7,184 nucleotides of DNA, taken from contig CAYVQT010000097.1 in the NCBI GenBank assembly GCA_964453665.1, forward strand, positions 1 through 7,184. The letters are read 5' to 3'. Shown here one piece after another: positions 3,596 through 7,184 of this stretch; positions within the stretch are counted from its first letter, which is position 1, and every line of letters begins with the position of its first letter. Source of the stretch: DAOUTY01 sp964453665. GTDB taxonomy: Bacteria > Chloroflexota > Dehalococcoidia > SZUA-161. Position numbers and translations under genes: made by a program. Below the pieces are notes generated by a model. The model searched no databases, was not told the DNA's origin, and saw only the letters and a list, made by a program, of their open reading frames with translations.

Positions 3596-6352
3596 TTAAC
3601 TGAGCATGATTCGGACATCGACGACCACATACCCGTTGTTGCGCTCGAGAACCTTGACCGGGTTGAGGTCAAGCTCTGCTATCCGTGGCAGGTCCTCTAT
3701 CATCGCCGAGACCCTTAACAGGAGCTCTTCAAGGGCCTCAATGTCGGAAGGCTCTGCCCCCCTCCAGCCCTCGAGAAGGTTATAGGCTTTGACCGCGCGT
3801 ATCATCTCCCCGGTATCGACATCGGTCAGGGGATGGATACGAAAGGTGATATCTTTCAACAGCTCGGCATAGACCCCGCCCGAACCGAACAATATCAGAG
3901 GGCCAAAGGTAGGGTCCTGGGTAACGCCAACGATAACCTCGACTCCCCCGCTCACCATCTCCTGGACTATCACACCCTGCATTTCACCTTCTCTTCCCAT
4001 GCCCGCCAGACGTTCTTTAATCCGGTCAAAGGCCCGCCCCACTTCCTCTCGCGAGCGGAGATCGAGGATGACACCGCCAACCTCTGTCTTGTGAACTATT
4101 GTGTCCGAGACAAGCTTCACGGCAACAGGAAACTCGATTTCCTCGGCAACCTTCGCCGCTTCCTCAGCAGTCACAGCCAACTTGGAACGCACCACGCGAA
4201 TGCCATAGCAATCGAGCAGCTCTGTGACGCGGGCGGCGTCGAGCCACAGCGGTCGAGCCTTGCTCCGCTCCAGGGCTGATTCGACTATCAATTCAGCTCT
4301 CTCCCTGTCAATGCCCTCCAGCTCAGGGATTACCCCTTTCGGCCTCTTCAGCCATTCGCCGTATTCGCAGGCCTTAGCCAGCGCAGTCGCCGTTGCCTCG
4401 GGGAATAGGAAGCTGGGAACATACCCCTCCTCGCCAGAGCCCAGAGCGATGCTGGCACCACGTGAACCCATAAACGAAGCCAGCAGCGTCTTGCCGCTCT
4501 GACGCAGCAGCGGCGCCGCCTCCCGTATAGCGCTGGCAACCGCTTCCGGCTGCGTGACTATCGGCGGTATGAAGATGACGACCACGCTGTCCACCGTATC
4601 ATCTCCGGCCAGGAGCTTAAGCGCCCGGGCATATGCTTCGGCGCTGGCATCAGCCGTCATATCGATGGGGTTGCCGAGGCTAGCCGCTCCCGGGAGGAAT
4701 TTCTTCAACTTTGAAATGGTGCTTTCCGCAAGAGTCGGCAGTTCAAGTCCTCTCTCGGCGCAGGCATCGGCTGTCATGATTGCGGGGCCTCCTCCGTTGG
4801 TCAGGATAGCCAGCCTTCTTCCCCGGGGCACGGGCTGGTGCGCGAGCAGGTTCGCGACATCGAAAAGCTCCTCCAGCGTATCAACCCTGATAACCCCCGC
4901 CTGTGTAAACAGGGCCTGAGAAGCCACATCCGCGGTAGCCAGCGCCCCCGTATGGGAAGCCGCGGCCCTCGACCCCGCAGGTGTGCGACCGCTCTTCACC
5001 GCTATCACCGGCTTGGTGGCGGCCACCCCGCGAGCTATACGCGCAAACTTCCTCGGATTGCCGAATGATTCCAGATAGAGGAGTATAACGCCGGTATTGG
5101 GGTCATCCTCCCAGTACTCCATCAGATCGTTGCTGGACACGTCGGCCCTGTTTCCTATGCTGACGAAAGCGGAGAGCCCGATGTTCAATATCTGCGCATA
5201 TTCCAGTATCGCGAGTCCAAGGGCACCGCTCTGGCTGCACATGGCGATGTTGCCGACGGGAGGGAACACCGAGGAGAAGGTGGCATTCAAATTAACACCG
5301 GGGTCGGTATTGATTATCCCCATGCAGTTGGGGCCTACCAGGCGCATGCCGTAGTCGCGAACCGTGTTGAGCAATCTCTCCTGCTTCTCCAAACCCTCAG
5401 CCCCACTCTCCCCGAAGCCGGCCGATATAACAACAACGCCTTTTACCCCCTTCCGCCCGCACTGCTGCACCACCTGATGGACACCCTCCGCCGGCACAAT
5501 AACCACTACCAGGTCGACATCACCCGGTATGTCCAGGATGGTGGGGTACGCCTTAACCGAGGCTACCACCTCATGATTGGGATTCACCGGGTAGAGAACA
5601 CCTTCAAAACCCTGATGTAATATGTTGCGAAATAGTGTGTTGCCGATAGTGCCCTTCCTGGGCGTGGCCCCGATAACGGCTATGGAACGGGGCCTGAGGA
5701 AAGCTCCCAGTGATGCAATGGCAGCAATCTTCTCCCGCTCAGCGGACTTATCCTCCACCTCTGGCGTTGGCGCAATGTCCTGGACGATGCGGTAGACGCC
5801 GTAATCCATCTCACGGTCTGTGCGGAAACCCATATCCTCCAGCACCTTCATCATCTGCTGGTTTTCAGCGAGCACCTCAGCCTCGAACGTGCGTATCCCC
5901 TTCTCCCTCGCTATTTCGGCAAGCCGCTCCAGCAGATGAGTCCCGATGCCCTTACCCTGATAAGCGTCCTCGACGACGAAGGCAATCTCCGCCGAGTCCT
6001 GCCTGGGGAGCTGGTGGTAGCGGCCCACGGCTATGATCTTCTCCTCCGCATCCTCACCCAAGGTCGCCACGAGGGCGAACGAGTTGTCGTAATCGACGGT
6101 GCAGAAGTGCTTCACCTGCTCCCTCGACATCTGGTTTATGACGCCGTGAAACCTGAGATAAACCGTATGGCGGCTCAGGCGGTAGAAGAGGGCCAGCATC
6201 CTCTCCTCATCTTCGAGCTGAATAGGACGAAGATGAAGAGTCGAGCCGTCCCTGAGTATTACGGCACTCCTGTATCTCTTCAGACTGTCGCTGTCAGTCC
6301 CTGCCGCCATACGAATTCCCCCCTGCACCCGCTGCCCCATCCCCGCTGTCAT
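3596..6352 (-). CDS. GNAT acetyltransferase fused to ADP-forming acyl-CoA synthetase (type II Pat-like)
   Basis: A 918-residue cytosolic multidomain protein. The GNAT domain (about 29-190) has the acetyl-CoA pyrophosphate loop QGKGIG at 132-137. A CoA-binding Rossmann domain follows (about 218-345, RSIAVIGAT 222-230, YPVNPNH 254-260, VGPNCMGI 339-346). The ligase-CoA domain (about 360-510) has SQSGALG at 373-379 and SHTGAL at 466-471, whose H467 matches the phospho-accepting histidine of ADP-forming acetyl-CoA synthetases. Next is a second ligase-like segment (about 513-665), then an ATP-grasp domain (about 700-918) with HKTEVGGV at 754-761 and ELDLNPV at 893-899. Related fusions acetylate lysines of enzymes such as acetyl-CoA synthetase. 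Known type I Pat has the opposite domain order. With both histidine motifs intact, the synthetase half may be catalytic (acyl-CoA + ADP + Pi to acid + ATP) or act as a sensor. Two starts are possible: ATG 6352 (GAGG upstream) or ATG 6310 (GGGGGG upstream); both leave the domains complete. Confidence 0.92.
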   Translation of the reverse strand: MTAGMGQRVQGGIRMAAGTDSDSLKRYRSAVILRDGSTLHLRPIQLEDEERMLALFYRLSRHTVYLRFHGVINQMSREQVKHFCTVDYDNSFALVATLGEDAEEKIIAVGRYHQLPRQDSAEIAFVVEDAYQGKGIGTHLLERLAEIAREKGIRTFEAEVLAENQQMMKVLEDMGFRTDREMDYGVYRIVQDIAPTPEVEDKSAEREKIAAIASLGAFLRPRSIAVIGATPRKGTIGNTLFRNILHQGFEGVLYPVNPNHEVVASVKAYPTILDIPGDVDLVVVIVPAEGVHQVVQQCGRKGVKGVVVISAGFGESGAEGLEKQERLLNTVRDYGMRLVGPNCMGIINTDPGVNLNATFSSVFPPVGNIAMCSQSGALGLAILEYAQILNIGLSAFVSIGNRADVSSNDLMEYWEDDPNTGVILLYLESFGNPRKFARIARGVAATKPVIAVKSGRTPAGSRAAASHTGALATADVASQALFTQAGVIRVDTLEELFDVANLLAHQPVPRGRRLAILTNGGGPAIMTADACAERGLELPTLAESTISKLKKFLPGAASLGNPIDMTADASAEAYARALKLLAGDDTVDSVVVIFIPPIVTQPEAVASAIREAAPLLRQSGKTLLASFMGSRGASIALGSGEEGYVPSFLFPEATATALAKACEYGEWLKRPKGVIPELEGIDRERAELIVESALERSKARPLWLDAARVTELLDCYGIRVVRSKLAVTAEEAAKVAEEIEFPVAVKLVSDTIVHKTEVGGVILDLRSREEVGRAFDRIKERLAGMGREGEMQGVIVQEMVSGGVEVIVGVTQDPTFGPLILFGSGGVYAELLKDITFRIHPLTDVDTGEMIRAVKAYNLLEGWRGAEPSDIEALEELLLRVSAMIEDLPRIAELDLNPVKVLERNNGYVVVDVRIMLS

Positions 6353-6373
6353 TAGCGCCTCGTTGTATAAATG

Positions 6374-6475
6374 AGCGTTACTTTGTTTCGTATGTGAAGA
6401 CCCTTCACTTCGTTCAGGGTGACATATGATATGACTGTCATTCTGAGCGTAGCGAAGAATCTCTATTATAACGCT
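6374..6475. repeat. Palindromic MITE-like intergenic repeat with 7-bp terminal inverted repeats
   Basis: The outer ends AGCGTTA (6374-6380) and TAACGCT (6469-6475) are perfect inverted repeats. Inside, 6397-6424 (ending CAGGGTGACA) and 6436-6463 (starting TGTCATTCTGAG) are complementary at about 20 of 28 positions by eye, most mismatches being transitions that still pair as G-U in RNA. TGTCATTCTGAGCG...GAAGAATCTC-type sequence is a familiar dispersed repeat in many bacterial genomes. It holds no reading frame of note and fills the 141-nt gap between the PPC-domain gene and the acetyltransferase fusion. Its right end includes ATTATA (6465-6470), which is TATAAT on the minus strand, a possible -10 for the downstream gene, though no good -35 is seen. 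Confidence 0.65.
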
Positions 6476-6493
6476 GATTTACATAGCTAAGTA

Positions 6494-6901
6494 TTAGTCG
6501 ATCAGCTCATTGAGCCCGGTGTAGCTGTCGGACTGGCGCATCAGCTGCTCCTCGAGCTCACCGATGACAACCTCGGCCGTGGAGAACACCCTGGCTTCAG
6601 CGAGATGCCCCCCGCGGCATATTTCCTGACTCGAAAGCTGGATATGTATATGAATCACAGGGCTGTCGTCCTTCAACGCCACCGAGCCCTGGGCGCAGAC
6701 TATCTCAAGCGGACCCGAATATTCGACACTGTCGTATTTCCCCGGAAGCTCCACCAGGTAATTCAGGCGGGCGTGCTCCACCGAGCCGATGATACCGATG
6801 ATAATGCCGGAGGTGATGCTGTAATCCCGGCAGTAACGGGCTATCTCGCCGAGCAGCTCCTGCCCCGGCTTAACCCTGAATACGTGCACCTTCTTTAACA
6901 A
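6494..6901 (-). CDS. Stand-alone PPC/DUF296-domain protein (probable TTG start)
   Basis: A 135-residue protein made of a single PPC (plant and prokaryote conserved, DUF296) domain, a small trimer-forming fold. It opens with HVFRVKPGQELLGEI, as family members do, then the glycine-rich core GIIIGIIGSVEHARL (32-46), the strand YSGPLEIVCAQGSVAL (61-76), then HIHIQLS (84-90) and GGHL (97-100). H84, H86 and H99 form the likely metal site seen in prokaryotic relatives. In plants this domain accompanies AT-hooks; there is no AT-hook here, and the function of stand-alone bacterial forms is unknown. The frame reaches an ATG at 6934 with no Shine-Dalgarno. The TTG at 6901 is preferred because AAAGGAG ends eight bases before it and the product then begins MLKKVHVFRV. 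It reads towards the acetyltransferase fusion across the palindromic repeat; a functional link is unproven. Confidence 0.87.
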   Translation of the reverse strand: MLKKVHVFRVKPGQELLGEIARYCRDYSITSGIIIGIIGSVEHARLNYLVELPGKYDSVEYSGPLEIVCAQGSVALKDDSPVIHIHIQLSSQEICRGGHLAEARVFSTAEVVIGELEEQLMRQSDSYTGLNELID

Positions 6902-6909
6902 ACCCCCGT

Positions 6910-6916
6910 CTCCTTT
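6910..6916 (-). promoter_or_regulatory. Ribosome binding site supporting the TTG start of the PPC gene
   Basis: AAAGGAG on the minus strand, eight bases before TTG at 6901. It lies inside the longer reading that would start at ATG 6934, and no comparable site precedes that ATG or the GTG at 6889, so it decides the start. Confidence 0.7.
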
Positions 6917-6921
6917 CGTAC

Positions 6922-6951
6922 TTAACAGCAGCATATTAGCACATATGTCAA
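6922..6951 (-). promoter_or_regulatory. Possible promoter of the PPC gene
   Basis: A perfect TTGACA -35 lies at 6946-6951 on the minus strand. The best -10 at usable spacing (17-18 bases) is CTGTTA or TGTTAA near 6922-6929, which matches the consensus only partly. If used, the leader would be short and the ATG at 6934 could not be the start, in agreement with the TTG choice. Confidence 0.35.
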
Positions 6952-7104
6952 CCCGCCTAAAGAGGTTACTGCTGGGAGCCAGCCGATGTGTTTGAAGAAG
7001 GATAACGCGAAATAGAAATCAGCATCAGGGCTCGTGAGGGGAGTACAGACACAGTCACCCGCACAGCGCAGGTTTTTTAATAGATGGAGGTCAGTGTATA
7101 TAGA

Positions 7105-7184
7105 TAGCGATTTGCGAGTTCTTAACGGCATAGCGGGCGGCATTTAACCGCCAGGTTGTAGGTTCTAATCCTGCTTGGTTCACC
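7105..7184 (+). pseudogene. Degenerate tRNA-like sequence (nearest to tRNA-Asn), 3' half preserved
   Basis: The 3' half folds as a tRNA: anticodon stem GGCGG/CCGCC (7136-7140, 7148-7152) with a 7-base loop CATTTAA, variable AGGTT, T-stem GTAGG/CCTGC around TTCTAAT, then TTGGTTC and ACC at the window end. The run CCGCCAGGTTGTAGGTTC is very like bacterial tRNA-Asn, whose loop is CTGTTAA. Two near-invariant bases are wrong (U33 is A, the purine at 57 is T). On the 5' side only a poor D-arm can be drawn (GCGA/TAGC, one mismatch, 13-base loop with GG), and an acceptor strand at 7105-7111 pairs at only about four of seven positions. This suggests a tRNA remnant or a former tRNA attachment site rather than a working gene. 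The window ends before any final A of CCA. Confidence 0.5.

Noticed and set aside
3112..3672. 186-residue minus-strand frame opposite the sagB-like gene
   Set aside because: It is antisense to a gene with clear SagB motifs and a signal peptide, and shows no domain of its own.
3833..6355. Several plus-strand open frames opposite the acetyltransferase fusion
   Set aside because: They are antisense shadows favoured by GC-rich codon use; the minus-strand frame carries continuous, ordered domains.
7058..7078. Possible intrinsic terminator (CCCGC...GCAGG followed by six T)
   Set aside because: The T-run is good but the stem has only two plus two base pairs around a mismatch, too weak to support a terminator call.
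6922..7143. 73-residue minus-strand frame at the right edge
   Set aside because: It overlaps the tRNA-like sequence and the PPC gene's promoter region, and its product has no domain or recognisable motif.

Overview
The window looks like bacterial chromosome of moderate GC. It carries small regulators, a lipoprotein flavoenzyme, a very large acyl-CoA synthetase/acetyltransferase fusion, and intergenic DNA rich in palindromic repeats. The gene content would fit an anaerobic or metabolically versatile lineage such as Chloroflexota (Dehalococcoidia-like), but nothing in the sequence proves the taxon. I see no phage, plasmid, CRISPR or transposase gene.

Left block (139-2127, all minus strand): a MarR-type repressor, a small LuxR/GerE-type HTH protein and an extended SDR (NAD-dependent epimerase/dehydratase-like) lie in that order of transcription. 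luxR and the SDR gene overlap by 13 nt. A TTGACA-17-TACACT promoter precedes marR, and a TAGTTT/AAACTA palindrome sits just downstream of its -10, as expected for an autoregulated MarR operon. The SDR enzyme is probably the output, with the two regulators upstream.

Middle block (2128-3585, plus strand): an intergenic stretch of about 370 nt holds two diverged copies of a REP-like palindrome (GTAGGGTGGGT...ACCCACC). Next comes a perfect-consensus promoter (TTGACA-16-TATAAT) flanked by a 7-bp inverted repeat. It drives a 90-residue protein with two membrane segments, followed after two stem-loops by a SagB/ThcOx-type nitroreductase with a lipoprotein signal peptide.

Right block (3596-6951, minus strand): a 918-residue protein has an N-terminal GNAT domain fused to a complete ADP-forming acyl-CoA synthetase. 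This is the inverted (type II) order for Pat-like protein acetyltransferases, and the phospho-histidine motif is kept. It converges on the sagB-like gene with a 10-nt gap. Upstream of it, across a 102-nt palindromic (MITE-like) repeat, lies a stand-alone PPC/DUF296 protein that probably starts at TTG.

Right edge (6952-7184): no gene is evident. The last 50-80 nt resemble the 3' half of a tRNA (nearest to tRNA-Asn by eye) with a broken 5' half and altered invariant bases. It is most likely a tRNA remnant or a former attachment site.
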